Source of the DNA: an uncultured Gardnerella sp.
GTDB taxonomy: Bacteria; Actinomycetota; Actinomycetes; Actinomycetales; Bifidobacteriaceae
Direction: 5' to 3'
Length of the DNA stretch: 50,271 bases
Assembly (NCBI GenBank): GCA_947292085.1
Contig: CAMYPN010000002.1
Coordinates: 1 to 50,271 of the forward strand
Part shown: positions 27,456 to 36,911 of the stretch, one piece after another
Position numbering within the stretch: the first letter of the stretch is position 1
Layout of the letters: each line of letters begins with the position of its first letter
The notes under the pieces: model-generated
The model's input: the letters and a program-made list of their open reading frames with translations, nothing else
Database searches by the model: none
What the model was told of the DNA's origin: nothing
Program-made: the position numbers and the translations under genes

Positions 27456-29375
27456 TTATTCCTCCGTTTGAGGAGTATCGGCATGATTTACGCTAAGTTC
27501 GCGTTCTGCTCTAGCAATAATCATGCTGCGAAGTGTTTCAGGAGCAACGGCAGTAATATGGCGGGAATGTGCAATGCAGAACGCCACAAACCACGAGTCA
27601 GATGAAACAGTGAGATGTACTTTTACACCATCACCGTATGGTTGCATCTCTGCTCCCGAAAGCTTTTTCAGGAAGTTAAGATCAGTTTCATCAGTAATAA
27701 AGCAAGTTTCAGTGCCATTGTCGAAACTCCACTTACGAAGTTCGCTTACTGGAACATCAGGTACTTCAACAGGAGATACAGGCTTTACAACTTCAGCATG
27801 CTCAATACGAGCTATACGAAGCACTTGCCAAATTCGCGGCAAACCGTTTGCTTTATTAATAGAAGTATCTTTTTTAACTAAAGACTTTTTATCTTCAGGA
27901 GCTTGATTTTCTACATCAGTCCACACTGCAACGTAGTAAACGCCTTCATCTACAAAAACTTTAGAAGGTGCAACAACTTTACGTCGAGTACGACCAGCTC
28001 CATCAGTATATTCCATATCTAGCAAAGAACCGGAATTAATTGCGCTACGAACTACAGAGCAATTACGAGGTTCTACTTCGTACCCGGTTAGGCTTAACCA
28101 CGGAGTTTCTCCCGGACGAACGTGTCTACGCAAGCGCATGTAAAGTGATTCGGCTTTTTCGCGCTGATCGTCTGGAAGCAGTGGAGAATGAGCTAGATAA
28201 TTAGCAGACGCTGTTAGCATACTCATATACTGTTGCGATACGCCTGCAAGTCGTTCCAAACCGAGAGAATTTGTTGCAGAAACAATACTCTCTGATTCAA
28301 GAAGGGACCAATCAATATCAAAGAACTGGCTTCCTGCCATTTCGCCGTCATCAGAAACGGTTGTAAGAGTATTAATATCTTTATGCAGGATTGTCACAAA
28401 CCTATGAAGTTCGTCATCATTCTTTGGCTTGCCAATAAACCTTTCTGCAAGCTCATCTAATGGGAATTCTTCTCCGAGGTGAGCCGAGAGGAAAAGCATT
28501 AAGCGAAGTCTACGATCTACTTCACTTCCTGTTTGGAAAGAACTTTTCTTTTGATGAGAATTATCTGATTCAGATTGAGATTCGTTCTCTAATGTTTCGT
28601 TTTGCGAATTCTCGTTTGAATTTTCGGAAACTGACTCATCACATTTAGTAAATTGCGTAGCAGAATGAAGTCTACGGTGGAAAGCATCAACTGCTTCCTG
28701 TGGGCTTACTACGCTAGAACCAGGATGTTCGAGAACGAACATTGCTAAATCGTCTGAATCTGTATAAGCAACGTTTAGATGCTCCCCATCAACATCAACT
28801 GTTGCTGCAAATCTACGAGAATCAATAACCTTTACCAATGCGTCTGGAATAGTTTGTGTACCAAGACCAGGAGCAATAGAGTCCAAACCTAGACCCGGAA
28901 TAGGGGTCTGAGGAACGCGAGGAGCTGTTCTAGAAGTGCGTTGCTGCTGCTCTCTTTGCTCACATTCAGAAGAAGATATAGACATAGAGCGAGCTAAATA
29001 GTTCGCAGCTGCAAGTACAGGAAGTTCATCTTGTGCAAAACGAAGTCTTACGCGAGGTTCATCTCCTAGCTGAAGACGATATGAAGCAAAATCCTGGCCC
29101 TCTGACTTTGATGAGTACTCCGGCTGCCGAGATTCTATTGCAATTCCCATTGCAGCTAGTTTGGCTCTATCTCGCTGGAACTGTTTTGCAAATGCTGCTT
29201 TAGCGGCTTGATCGGCAAGCTCACCGTAGGAATCAGCGTAAGCTTTTACTCGTTGTGCTATTTGACGCGAAGTCAACCATTGTGGGAATGCGGAAGACAA
29301 TACAGCTAGCACATCTAGCTCATGTTTGCCCCACTTATCGGAAAAGCGTCGTCTTCCGTTACTTCCTTCAGCCAT
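27456..29375 (-). CDS. Fused PafB/PafC-like WYL-domain transcription regulator
   Basis: The 639-residue protein carries two tandem modules. Module one (about 14-240) has a winged helix (LDVLAVLSSAFPQWLTSRQIAQRV) and a PafB-like middle ending in AFHRRL. A Ser/Asn/Glu-rich linker (245-280) follows. Module two (about 284-420) resembles the PafC N-terminus (VDRRLRLMLFLSAHLGEEFPLDELAERF), followed by a WYL-type domain (about 450-600) in which the WYL tripeptide reads YYV at 480-482. PafBC in mycobacteria activates LexA-independent DNA damage genes; the same role is inferred here from structure and from helY downstream. GAGG lies before the ATG. Confidence 0.82.
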   Translation of the reverse strand: MAEGSNGRRRFSDKWGKHELDVLAVLSSAFPQWLTSRQIAQRVKAYADSYGELADQAAKAAFAKQFQRDRAKLAAMGIAIESRQPEYSSKSEGQDFASYRLQLGDEPRVRLRFAQDELPVLAAANYLARSMSISSSECEQREQQQRTSRTAPRVPQTPIPGLGLDSIAPGLGTQTIPDALVKVIDSRRFAATVDVDGEHLNVAYTDSDDLAMFVLEHPGSSVVSPQEAVDAFHRRLHSATQFTKCDESVSENSNENSQNETLENESQSESDNSHQKKSSFQTGSEVDRRLRLMLFLSAHLGEEFPLDELAERFIGKPKNDDELHRFVTILHKDINTLTTVSDDGEMAGSQFFDIDWSLLESESIVSATNSLGLERLAGVSQQYMSMLTASANYLAHSPLLPDDQREKAESLYMRLRRHVRPGETPWLSLTGYEVEPRNCSVVRSAINSGSLLDMEYTDGAGRTRRKVVAPSKVFVDEGVYYVAVWTDVENQAPEDKKSLVKKDTSINKANGLPRIWQVLRIARIEHAEVVKPVSPVEVPDVPVSELRKWSFDNGTETCFITDETDLNFLKKLSGAEMQPYGDGVKVHLTVSSDSWFVAFCIAHSRHITAVAPETLRSMIIARAERELSVNHADTPQTEE

Positions 29376-29682
29376 CGGTCCTCACGTATCGTTTTATTGT
29401 TAATTTCTTCTAATATGCACACTACCGCATCTGCTACAATTACTTGGTTTGCACAGTATGCGAATGCGCGCATGCTTTTTCTATTTTAGTGGCATTTTGC
29501 GGTACGTGTGGACATTTCTTAAAAAACTAATAATTTTTCTTTAAATAAAATCCACAGTTCACTCTAATAACGTTGAAAATCCGCCATTTTCAGGCGACAC
29601 GCCATAGTGTAATTTTTTCTTAAAAATTACTACTATTGCACGTTTTTTAACGTTATTTACAGCAAAATGCTCTTTTGCGGGA
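29376..29682. other. Intergenic region upstream of the WYL regulator
   Basis: This 307-base AT-rich stretch holds no gene. Small hairpins lie near the uridylyltransferase end (GCAAAA/TTTTGC around 29661-29677 and ACGTT-TTTT-AACGT around 29640-29653) and at 29575-29591 (GAAAAT/ATTTTC); together they may end its transcript. A TTGTAG...TATTAG pair on the minus strand near 29410-29440 may be the WYL gene promoter. Confidence 0.35.
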
Positions 29683-31113
29683 TCATTTTATCCAAGAATC
29701 TGGTTCAATTCCTTGTGGTCCCACAAACTCTCCATTTGGTACATAACTTGGTTCTCCCATGTCCTCTAAAACAGCGTCAGAAAACATAGAAACTTGGTTA
29801 CCAAAAGTCCAATCACCCCTAATAGTTACTGATTTTGCAGCAGCTAATGCTGGTACTGAATAAGGGAAACGCTCGTTGAAATCATTTATATTACGGTAAT
29901 ATCTTGGATCTAAGTCAATGTCTGGGAAAATATAATTTCCGTCTTCCATTTCGTAAGAGTCTGTCAAATGGAATCTGTCTGAGCGCATAATAAAAAGATC
30001 GTTAGTAGTTTTTACTGGTAAGAAGCGCATGCGGTCTACTTCTACGCAAATTGCTTCGTCAAACAGTGATACGATTGCTCCCATTGCAGTTTCTAACTGT
30101 ACTACTTGAATGCTGTTTTCGTCTGTAGGATCAACAGTTTTTCTATTACAAATAACAGGAAGTGGAAGTATCCCATGGTACTCTTCTAATTTTTCTTGCA
30201 ACGCATCAATACGAATCCAAATATTATTTGTATTAAAATACGGATGCTTTTTAATACTTTGAGCGCTTCTGCGATCTTCAGGATGAACTTGTGTCATTTC
30301 GCGAAGCAATAATCTACCGGTTTCTACGCTTCTAACTATATGTCCGCCTTTTCGGTCGGCTTGAGTTCGTCTAGCAACTTCAATCATGATAGGCGCGCCA
30401 GTATTTTCAAAATGCTGCGCTAGTGTGCGAGAAGGCCTTGCTCCTAAATTATCAGAATTCGATATGAACAAATAATTAAAACCATGCTCTTTTAATGTGC
30501 TTAGTATGTTTGATTCCCATATGGTTGAGAAAATATCTCCATGTCCAGGTGGGCACCATTCAAGAGAAGGATCCGCTTCGTAAGATACAGGCTCTCCTGT
30601 TTTTTCTACTAATTTTGGCTCCTGGTGCTGAATAATTTCTACAGGAATATTTTCTTGCACAAACTTGCGGTTTCGTTTAAGTACTTGCAAAGTATCGCGA
30701 GAAGTGCGGAATGAGTTCATAAATATAAGAGGAAGATCCACTCCAAGACGTTTCCTGGCAGTTAAAACTTGACCGATTATTATATCTATAAAACGCATTT
30801 GCCGAGCTTTATGCCTACGAACAGGAAGTAAAGATTTTGCGCATGACAAACCCATAGATGTTCCTAATCCGCCGTTAAGTTTAATAAAAGCAGTTTTTCC
30901 AAATGCTTTTACAGCATTATCATGATCAATCGTTTCGTAAATTTCATGAAAATTTGGAACAGTTTTTATAGGCTCTACTGTACTTTCGCGAATAAACTCT
31001 CCAGATTGATTATTGCGCCAAACTTCGTAGAGGTGAGCAAATTGTTCAATAGAAGTATCGCTCATATTGTGTTCGCGCATCTTTGCAGCGGACAACTCAA
31101 AGGTGTCGTCCAT
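29683..31113 (-). CDS. UTP-glucose-1-phosphate uridylyltransferase, eukaryote-type
   Basis: The enzyme makes UDP-glucose from UTP and glucose 1-phosphate. The 476-residue protein belongs to the UDPGP family seen in eukaryotes and bifidobacteria, not the shorter GalU family. The nucleotide-binding motif KLNGGLGTSMG is at 78-88, followed by CAKSLLPVR; further on are EWCPPGHGDIF and FISNSDNLGA. The C-terminal part is shorter than in eukaryotic enzymes. In bifidobacteria this activity feeds galactose and lacto-N-biose use as well as envelope sugars. Start has GGAGG. It is a single gene behind the glu-operon terminator. Confidence 0.92.
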   Translation of the reverse strand: MDDTFELSAAKMREHNMSDTSIEQFAHLYEVWRNNQSGEFIRESTVEPIKTVPNFHEIYETIDHDNAVKAFGKTAFIKLNGGLGTSMGLSCAKSLLPVRRHKARQMRFIDIIIGQVLTARKRLGVDLPLIFMNSFRTSRDTLQVLKRNRKFVQENIPVEIIQHQEPKLVEKTGEPVSYEADPSLEWCPPGHGDIFSTIWESNILSTLKEHGFNYLFISNSDNLGARPSRTLAQHFENTGAPIMIEVARRTQADRKGGHIVRSVETGRLLLREMTQVHPEDRRSAQSIKKHPYFNTNNIWIRIDALQEKLEEYHGILPLPVICNRKTVDPTDENSIQVVQLETAMGAIVSLFDEAICVEVDRMRFLPVKTTNDLFIMRSDRFHLTDSYEMEDGNYIFPDIDLDPRYYRNINDFNERFPYSVPALAAAKSVTIRGDWTFGNQVSMFSDAVLEDMGEPSYVPNGEFVGPQGIEPDSWIK

Positions 31114-31207
31114 GTAAAAGCCTCCTCGTATGCATGTGACCCTAATAGTTTAGCGATTTGTGCTCTTTCGTGCAAACGGTTTGGGATTTATAACCTAAAT
31201 GTAAAAC

Positions 31208-31250
31208 AAAAAGCGTAGTGAATGCTTATTTAGTATCCACTACGCTTTTT
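31208..31250 (-). terminator. Intrinsic terminator of the gluABCD-type operon
   Basis: A perfect 13-pair stem (31208-31220 with 31238-31250, core GCGTAGTG/CACTACGC) has A/T runs on both sides, so it could end transcription in both directions. It closes the minus-strand transporter operon. Confidence 0.88.
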
Positions 31251-31269
31251 CTAGTGTTAATTCTTTAAA

Positions 31270-32361
31270 TCAAGAATTGTCTTTAATGTTGTTGTCAGCG
31301 TCATCCTGTTCTGTTTCATCTCCAGTTTTAAGATGATGCTCATCGTATCCCTGAATGTAGCGCGTCCGCTGCCAGTGATGAATAGAAGCATTAGTTCCAC
31401 GGTGGTGAACGTGATACTTTCTTGGAGTTCCACCATAAGGTAGTTCCTTAACTTCTTTAGCAACAGCAATTTGGTTCACATTTGAAGGATCCATAATTGC
31501 AATTGGTGCAACTGGATCTGCCTCTGTTGGAGCCGCAGTACGATTCTTCAAGTGAGATGGCAGCCATTCTGCAAACCATGAAAGCGCAAGGCAAATCAGG
31601 AAGTATAAGACTGCAGCAACACTTAAGGTTTGCAAGATATTGAAGTACATTGATCCAAGTCTGCGTGACTCTTGAAGAAGATCAGTATACATAATAATCG
31701 ATCCAAGAGCAGTATCCTTAAGTACGACAACAATCTGAGTTATTGCAGCCGGAAGCATAGCAATAACTGCCTGTGGCATTTCTATTTGAGTAAGTGACTG
31801 ATATTCTGTTAATCCTAAAGCTAAAGAAGCTTCTCGCTGACCGTTTGGCAAATTACCAACACCAGAACGAACTAATTCTGCTACAACGGAACCGTTGTAC
31901 ATAATCAGAGCTAACACTACAGCCCAATATGATGCTTCTTTCATTCCAGAAAGCGCAAAAGCTCTCCACAAGAAGATCATAAGAAGAAGTACCGGTACTG
32001 CTCGGCAAAACTCAACTATTATTGCGGAAACTACACGAGTAAGCAAATTTGGTAAAAGTCGGCACATGCCGAAGAATAAGCCAAATGCTATAGATCCGAC
32101 AATAGCAACAAGAGATGCCTTTAATGTCATCCACAATCCTGGAAGATAAAAATCAACCCAAGCTTCGGAATCTACTGCAGGATTCCAAAGTACGGACGAA
32201 AGCTGATTTTCGCCATCTGGAGGATTACTTAATCGCATAAGAACAGCAATAATAAAGATTGCAAATAAGCATCCTGCAATAATATTAGCTATTCGTATTT
32301 TCTTAAGTGCGCGAGGACCTGGCGCATCAAATAAGAGTGATTGTTCTTGATTTTTAGCCAT
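31270..32361 (-). CDS. Amino acid ABC transporter permease (GluD-like)
   Basis: This is the second permease of a polar amino acid importer. The 363-residue protein has a hydrophobic segment near residue 30, then the HisM-type permease domain with the EAA-like loop GQREASLALGLTEYQSLTQI. The tail after residue 295 is hydrophilic and His- and Asp-rich and is not part of the family core. The start ATG at 32361 has AGAAGGTG eight bases upstream; a closer ATG at 32367 sits too near that site. Order A-B-C-D equals gluABCD of Corynebacterium, whose substrate is glutamate; the substrate here is inferred. Confidence 0.88.
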   Translation of the reverse strand: MAKNQEQSLLFDAPGPRALKKIRIANIIAGCLFAIFIIAVLMRLSNPPDGENQLSSVLWNPAVDSEAWVDFYLPGLWMTLKASLVAIVGSIAFGLFFGMCRLLPNLLTRVVSAIIVEFCRAVPVLLLMIFLWRAFALSGMKEASYWAVVLALIMYNGSVVAELVRSGVGNLPNGQREASLALGLTEYQSLTQIEMPQAVIAMLPAAITQIVVVLKDTALGSIIMYTDLLQESRRLGSMYFNILQTLSVAAVLYFLICLALSWFAEWLPSHLKNRTAAPTEADPVAPIAIMDPSNVNQIAVAKEVKELPYGGTPRKYHVHHRGTNASIHHWQRTRYIQGYDEHHLKTGDETEQDDADNNIKDNS

Positions 32362-32366
32362 GATCA

Positions 32367-33044
32367 TCACCTTCTAACAGCGAGCTTGTTTGAAAGATAC
32401 GTTGTTAAAATGCCAATAGGAATAATCAAAATGATGTATCCTACGGCGAATATGAGGAATATTGGGATTATAAGATCTGCGTTCTTCTCAATCATTTCGC
32501 TCATAAGTGACGAAGTTTCAGTAGCTACTGACGCTGCTGCAGCTACCGTAGAATTCTTCAGTAAGGCTATGAAAGTGTTACCGAGAGGCGCTACAGAACC
32601 GCAGAAAGTTTGCGGCAAAATTATGTGCGTAGCTGATTGGAAGAAATTAAGACCTAAAGCTCTACAAGCTTCTGCCTGTCCAAGAGGAACAGTGTTTAAT
32701 CCTGATCTGAGCGATTCGCATACGAACGCTGCTGTGTAAAGAGATAAACCTGCTACTGCAAGCCAGAAGAAGTTTATGTCGAAAATTTGTGAAAAACCTA
32801 TTTTCAGCTGAGCGTACACACCTAATACCATGAAAACCATGATTATAGTGAGCGGCATGTTCTTAAACAGTTCAACGTAAATAGTTGCTATAGTTCTCAG
32901 TGAAGATACTGGGCATATTCGCATAGTTACTAAAATTACGCCGATAATAGTCGAAAGAACTACACAGCATAAGGTTATTTCAATATTTACAAGAAACGCT
33001 CCTGGAATATTGTATTCACTAAATAATTGTATAAAATCTTGCAT
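32367..33044 (-). CDS. Amino acid ABC transporter permease (GluC-like)
   Basis: The 225-residue permease has the usual five or so membrane spans and the ATPase-contact loop LGQAEACRALGLNFFQSATHI. The start ATG overlaps the stop codon of the binding-protein gene (TGATG) and GGGGAG precedes it, so translation is coupled. It pairs with the second permease downstream to form the channel. Confidence 0.9.
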   Translation of the reverse strand: MQDFIQLFSEYNIPGAFLVNIEITLCCVVLSTIIGVILVTMRICPVSSLRTIATIYVELFKNMPLTIIMVFMVLGVYAQLKIGFSQIFDINFFWLAVAGLSLYTAAFVCESLRSGLNTVPLGQAEACRALGLNFFQSATHIILPQTFCGSVAPLGNTFIALLKNSTVAAAASVATETSSLMSEMIEKNADLIIPIFLIFAVGYIILIIPIGILTTYLSNKLAVRR

Positions 33045-33877
33045 CACTTCTCCCCTTCCGCTGGAACTGGAGGATTGTACTTTTTATTAGGCTTGAATCC
33101 AGTACCTCGAAGATTATCATCTAAGGCTCGTTGCCAAGACCCATTTCGAATCATGTCTTTCAAAGCGGCATTAATGCGCTTAGCAAGCTTCGTATTACCC
33201 TTTTTGATGCCAATTCCGTAATATTCGGCAGTAAATGGTTTATTAACAAGCTTTAGTCTGCCTCTAGAAGCGGTTGCAAGGCCTGCAAGAATAATATCAT
33301 CTGTAGTCACAGCGTCAACAATTCCTGAGAACAATGCTGTTGCACACTCTGCGTAACCCGGTTGTTGCATAAGCTGTACTTTTGATGCGTAACGCTTTTT
33401 TATAACAATTGCAGAAGTAGAACCAGTTACTGAGCAGAGTCGTTTTCCATTCAAATCGTTAGGTCCGCTGACTTTGTGCTCGTCTTTACGAACTAACAAA
33501 TCTTGACCTGCAACAAAGTAAGGTCCTGCAAAGGAAATTGTCTTTTTGCGCGCATCAGTAATTGAGTATGTCGCAACAATCATATCTACGTCACCGTTTT
33601 GAAGCATTGCTTCGCGTTGCTTCGATGGTGATTCTTTCCATACGATTTGATCTTCTGAATAGCCTAGTTTTTTAGCAACGTATTTGGCTACATCAACATC
33701 GAATCCTACGTATGTTCCGGATTTTTTAAAACCTAAACCTGGTTGATCAAATTTGATGCCGATACGAATTACTTTTTTGCCATCGCTACGATCGCATGCA
33801 GTGAGCGGGAACACGCAGCATATGCTACAAATCATAGCTATCAGCGAACGTAGTATTCGTTTGTGTAATAGTTTCAT
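33044..33877 (-). CDS. Amino acid ABC transporter substrate-binding lipoprotein (GluB-like)
   Basis: The 277-residue product starts with a lipoprotein signal: basic residues, hydrophobic core and lipobox LTAC with Cys28 as lipidation site. The mature part is a family 3 solute-binding protein: IRIGIKFDQPGLGF, GTYVGFDVDVAKYVAKKLGY, VDMIVATYSITDARKK and SGIVDAVTTDD. Proteins of this group bind glutamate, glutamine or related amino acids. GAGGGGAT lies ten bases before the ATG. Lgt at 16779-17684 would lipidate it. Confidence 0.92.
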   Translation of the reverse strand: MKLLHKRILRSLIAMICSICCVFPLTACDRSDGKKVIRIGIKFDQPGLGFKKSGTYVGFDVDVAKYVAKKLGYSEDQIVWKESPSKQREAMLQNGDVDMIVATYSITDARKKTISFAGPYFVAGQDLLVRKDEHKVSGPNDLNGKRLCSVTGSTSAIVIKKRYASKVQLMQQPGYAECATALFSGIVDAVTTDDIILAGLATASRGRLKLVNKPFTAEYYGIGIKKGNTKLAKRINAALKDMIRNGSWQRALDDNLRGTGFKPNKKYNPPVPAEGEK

Positions 33878-33947
33878 GTTTGTAAATCCCCTCTATATCT
33901 GCTTTTAGCAGTGAAAAACTTACGAAAACTTAAAATACTTGTGATGT

Positions 33948-34718
33948 TTAGTGCGTAAGAATCTTTGAGAGGAAGTCTTTTGCGCGATCTGTACGTGGAT
34001 GCTCGAAGAATTCTTCTGGAGTGTTTTGCTCAAGTATTTGACCATCTGCCATAAACACTATTCTGTCGGCTGCTTTACGAGCAAATCCCATTTCGTGTGT
34101 TACGCAAATCATTGTCATGCCTTCTTTTGCAAGTTCGACCATAACATCAAGAACTTCGTTTACCATTTCAGGATCAAGTGCTGATGTTGGTTCGTCAAAA
34201 AGCATAACTTTTGGTTGCATTGCCAGTGCGCGAGCGATTGCAACACGCTGCTGCTGACCACCAGAAAGCTGCGACGGCATTTTTTGAGCTTGATTATCAA
34301 CGCCAACTCTTGCAAGAAGATCCATTGCAAGGCTTTCTGCCTCGTCTTGGCTCATGTGACGTACTTTCATTGGTGCGAGAGTTACGTTTTCTAGAATAGT
34401 TTTGTTAGCAAAAAGATTAAAAGATTGGAAAACCATACCAACTTCGGCTCGTAAAGCAGCAAGTTCTTTACCTTCTTGAGGTAAAGCTTTACCATCTATA
34501 CGAATATCTCCGGAGTCGATCGTTTCTAATCGATTAATAGTGCGGCACATTGTTGATTTTCCAGAACCAGATGGGCCGATGATAACAACTACTTCGCCTT
34601 TATTAATGGAAAGGTTGATATCCTTTAGAACGTGCAATTTGCCAAAATGTTTTTCAACATGGCTGAGTTCTACCAATGGAAGAACTGTTTTTTTAGTAGT
34701 ATTTTTTTGTGTATCCAT
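33948..34718 (-). CDS. Amino acid ABC transporter ATP-binding protein (GluA-like)
   Basis: This is the ATPase that powers the importer. The 256-residue protein has Walker [10 protein letters not shown] at 48-56, Q-loop VFQSFNLF, signature [15 protein letters not shown], Walker [14 protein letters not shown] and the switch histidine in [10 protein letters not shown]. It is first in the operon; 70 bases with a small hairpin separate it from the binding-protein gene. The ATG has no Shine-Dalgarno sequence but a -10-like TAGCAT seven bases upstream. Confidence 0.93.
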   Translation of the reverse strand: MDTQKNTTKKTVLPLVELSHVEKHFGKLHVLKDINLSINKGEVVVIIGPSGSGKSTMCRTINRLETIDSGDIRIDGKALPQEGKELAALRAEVGMVFQSFNLFANKTILENVTLAPMKVRHMSQDEAESLAMDLLARVGVDNQAQKMPSQLSGGQQQRVAIARALAMQPKVMLFDEPTSALDPEMVNEVLDVMVELAKEGMTMICVTHEMGFARKAADRIVFMADGQILEQNTPEEFFEHPRTDRAKDFLSKILTH

Positions 34719-34725
34719 GGAAAGA

Positions 34726-34731
34726 ATGCTA
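34726..34731 (-). promoter_or_regulatory. -10 element of a leaderless start for the GluA-like gene
   Basis: On the minus strand TAGCAT is followed by seven bases (TCTTTCC) and ATG at 34718. No ribosome binding site is present; the -35 is not evident. Confidence 0.5.
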
Positions 34732-34902
34732 GTAGATTTGTGTTACGTGTAGTTATCGCATACGTTACTTTTTTACTTAAACTTCGTTGCATCGATATGT
34801 AAAATATGTTAAAAATAGTCAATTTTTCTTTAATATGTTGCGAATTACTGTAATATTCTGACTCTGCTCTGTAATATTTACACAAAACTACTTTTATTAT
34901 AT

Positions 34903-34948
34903 AAAAAATACCGCTGAAAGGCGTTTTTGTAACCCTTCAGCGGTATTT
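34903..34948 (-). terminator. Intrinsic terminator of aspS
   Basis: A 13-pair stem AAATACCGCTGAA/TTCAGCGGTATTT (34906-34918 with 34936-34948) is followed on the minus strand by a T-run. It ends the hisS-aspS transcript. Confidence 0.88.
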
Positions 34949-35023
34949 AATAATTAAATTTTATTAAGAACAATTAGTAAACAAAACTATTCTTAATATT
35001 ATTCGTAAATGTTACGAAATAAT

Positions 35024-36820
35024 TTACTCGTCTTCTTCTGGATCATAATCAACGCCAGTTTCTGCACGCTGCTCGTCCGAAATTGGGGCTGGAGCGCCAG
35101 TCAGAGGGTCGCGTCCGCCGCCAGCCTTAGGGAAGGCGATTACGTCGCGAATCGAGCTTGCGCCTGCCAAAATTGCAGCAGTACGATCCCAGCCCAAAGC
35201 AATACCAGCGTGAGGTGGAGCACCATACTTGAAAGCTTCAAGCAGGAAGCCGAACTTTTCGTCAGCTTCAGCCTTATCGATTCCAAGAACGTTAAGCACA
35301 CGATCCTGAATATCGTCGCGGTGAATACGAACGGATCCGCCGCCCATTTCGTTACCGTTGCACACGATATCGTAAGAATCGCTCATAGCATGCTCTGGAT
35401 CTTTATCGAACTTATCAATCCAATCAGCAGATGGCATTGTAAATGGATGGTGCATAGAAGTCCACTTGGAGTGGCCAACTGCAACATCGTCATCATCTGG
35501 ATCATCAGTGCGCTTAAACAGTGGGAAGTCAACAACCCAAGTAAAAGCAAACTCATCTGGGTGAAGCAATCCTGCGCGGCTAGCAAGCTCTACGCGAACA
35601 GCTCCAAGAAGAAGTTGGGAAGATTCGCGGCTTCCAGCTGCAAAGAACACTGCGTCGCCATCTTCTGCACCAACTGCTTCCTTAAGACCTGCGCGCTCTT
35701 CTTCGCTAAGATTCTTAGCAACAGGACCCTTTAACTCGCCATCTTCACCAAAGACAACGTAAGCCAATCCCTTAGCTCCACGCTGCTTAGCCCAATCCTG
35801 CCAAGCGTCAAACTGACGACGAGGAGTTTCAGCACCACCCTTAAAGAGCACAGCACCAACATACGGAGCCTGGAACACGCGGAATGGAGTGTTCTTAAAG
35901 AAATCAGTCAACTCAATAAGTGGGTTTCCAAAACGCAAATCTGGCTTATCGGAACCGTACTTATCCATTGCTTCCTGCCAAGTAATACGAGGCAAAGGAA
36001 GAGTAATTTCGTGACCTGCTTCCTTCCAAATAGCAGCAATAACGCGCTCTGCCATAGCCATAACATCTTCCTGGCTTGCAAAGCTCATTTCCATATCAAG
36101 CTGAGTGAACTCAGGCTGACGATCTGCACGGAAGTCTTCGTCTCGGTAGCAGCGTGCAAGCTGATAGTAGCGTTCGACGCCAGAAACCATAAGCAACTGC
36201 TTTAAGAGCTGAGGAGACTGTGGAAGTGCATACCAAGAGCCTGGAACCAAGCGTGCTGGAACAACGAAGTCGCGTGCACCTTCTGGAGTGGACTTAATAA
36301 AGGTTGGAGTTTCAACCTCAGTGAAGTCCATATCTTCCAAAGCGTGACGAGCAGCCTTGGCCATATCGGAACGCAACTTCAAATTGCGCTGCATAGACGG
36401 GCGACGCAAATCAAGATAACGATACTTTAAACGTACATCTTCGCTAGGAAGCTTGTTTTCGGACTCGTTTTCCAAAGCTGTTGAAACTTGGAATGGTAAT
36501 GCATCTGACTTTGCAAGAACAGTAACTGTTTCAGCAACAATTTCAATCTTACCTGTTGCCAAGTGATCATTTTCGTTACCATCTGGACGCAGACGAACTT
36601 CGCCGGTTATTTGCACAACAAATTCGCTGCGCAATGGTCGTGCCGTCTCCTCATCGTAAATAACAACTTGTACTAATCCTGTATTATCGCGGACATCGAC
36701 GAAGGCAACGCCACCGTGATCACGGCGACGATCAACCCAACCTGCGATGGTTACTTTTTGCCCGACCAATGCTTCAGTCACTTCAACGGCATGGTGCGTA
36801 CGATACGCCGTTTGGCTCAT
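35024..36820 (-). CDS. aspS: Aspartate-tRNA ligase
   Basis: AspRS charges tRNA with aspartate. The 598-residue bacterial-type enzyme has an N-terminal OB anticodon-binding domain ([23 protein letters not shown]), class II motif 2 in [22 protein letters not shown], the bacterial GAD insertion, and motif 3 IALGWDR. The ATG at 36820 has AGGAAG upstream; a frame open to 36859 is not conserved. It follows hisS by 91 bases, the usual actinobacterial pair. Codon choice is richer in C-ending codons than in neighbours, suggesting strong expression. Confidence 0.96.
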   Translation of the reverse strand: MSQTAYRTHHAVEVTEALVGQKVTIAGWVDRRRDHGGVAFVDVRDNTGLVQVVIYDEETARPLRSEFVVQITGEVRLRPDGNENDHLATGKIEIVAETVTVLAKSDALPFQVSTALENESENKLPSEDVRLKYRYLDLRRPSMQRNLKLRSDMAKAARHALEDMDFTEVETPTFIKSTPEGARDFVVPARLVPGSWYALPQSPQLLKQLLMVSGVERYYQLARCYRDEDFRADRQPEFTQLDMEMSFASQEDVMAMAERVIAAIWKEAGHEITLPLPRITWQEAMDKYGSDKPDLRFGNPLIELTDFFKNTPFRVFQAPYVGAVLFKGGAETPRRQFDAWQDWAKQRGAKGLAYVVFGEDGELKGPVAKNLSEEERAGLKEAVGAEDGDAVFFAAGSRESSQLLLGAVRVELASRAGLLHPDEFAFTWVVDFPLFKRTDDPDDDDVAVGHSKWTSMHHPFTMPSADWIDKFDKDPEHAMSDSYDIVCNGNEMGGGSVRIHRDDIQDRVLNVLGIDKAEADEKFGFLLEAFKYGAPPHAGIALGWDRTAAILAGASSIRDVIAFPKAGGGRDPLTGAPAPISDEQRAETGVDYDPEEDE

Positions 36821-36911
36821 AAGTCCACTTCCTCTATGTTCTAATAATGATGTAATCATTTTTTCATTGACACAAATCTGTGCTTATTATGCGAGTAAAA
36901 ATACACGCAAA

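Larger units (their letters stand above)
34719..35023. other. Intergenic region between gluA-like gene and aspS
   Basis: This AT-rich 305-base stretch contains the aspS terminator (34903-34948), the leaderless -10 of the transporter operon (34726-34731) and a direct repeat CTGTAATATT at 34848-34857 and 34869-34878, spaced 21 bases, which could be a regulator site. No gene is seen. Confidence 0.5.

Noticed and set aside
27456..29375. WYL protein as a CRISPR- or phage-defence regulator
   Set aside because: WYL regulators occur in such systems, but no cas, BREX or other defence gene is nearby and the synteny fits PafBC-HelY.
35009..35734. Long plus-strand frame of 241 codons
   Set aside because: Exactly opposite aspS, whose family motifs fill the other strand; the frame has no recognisable protein features.
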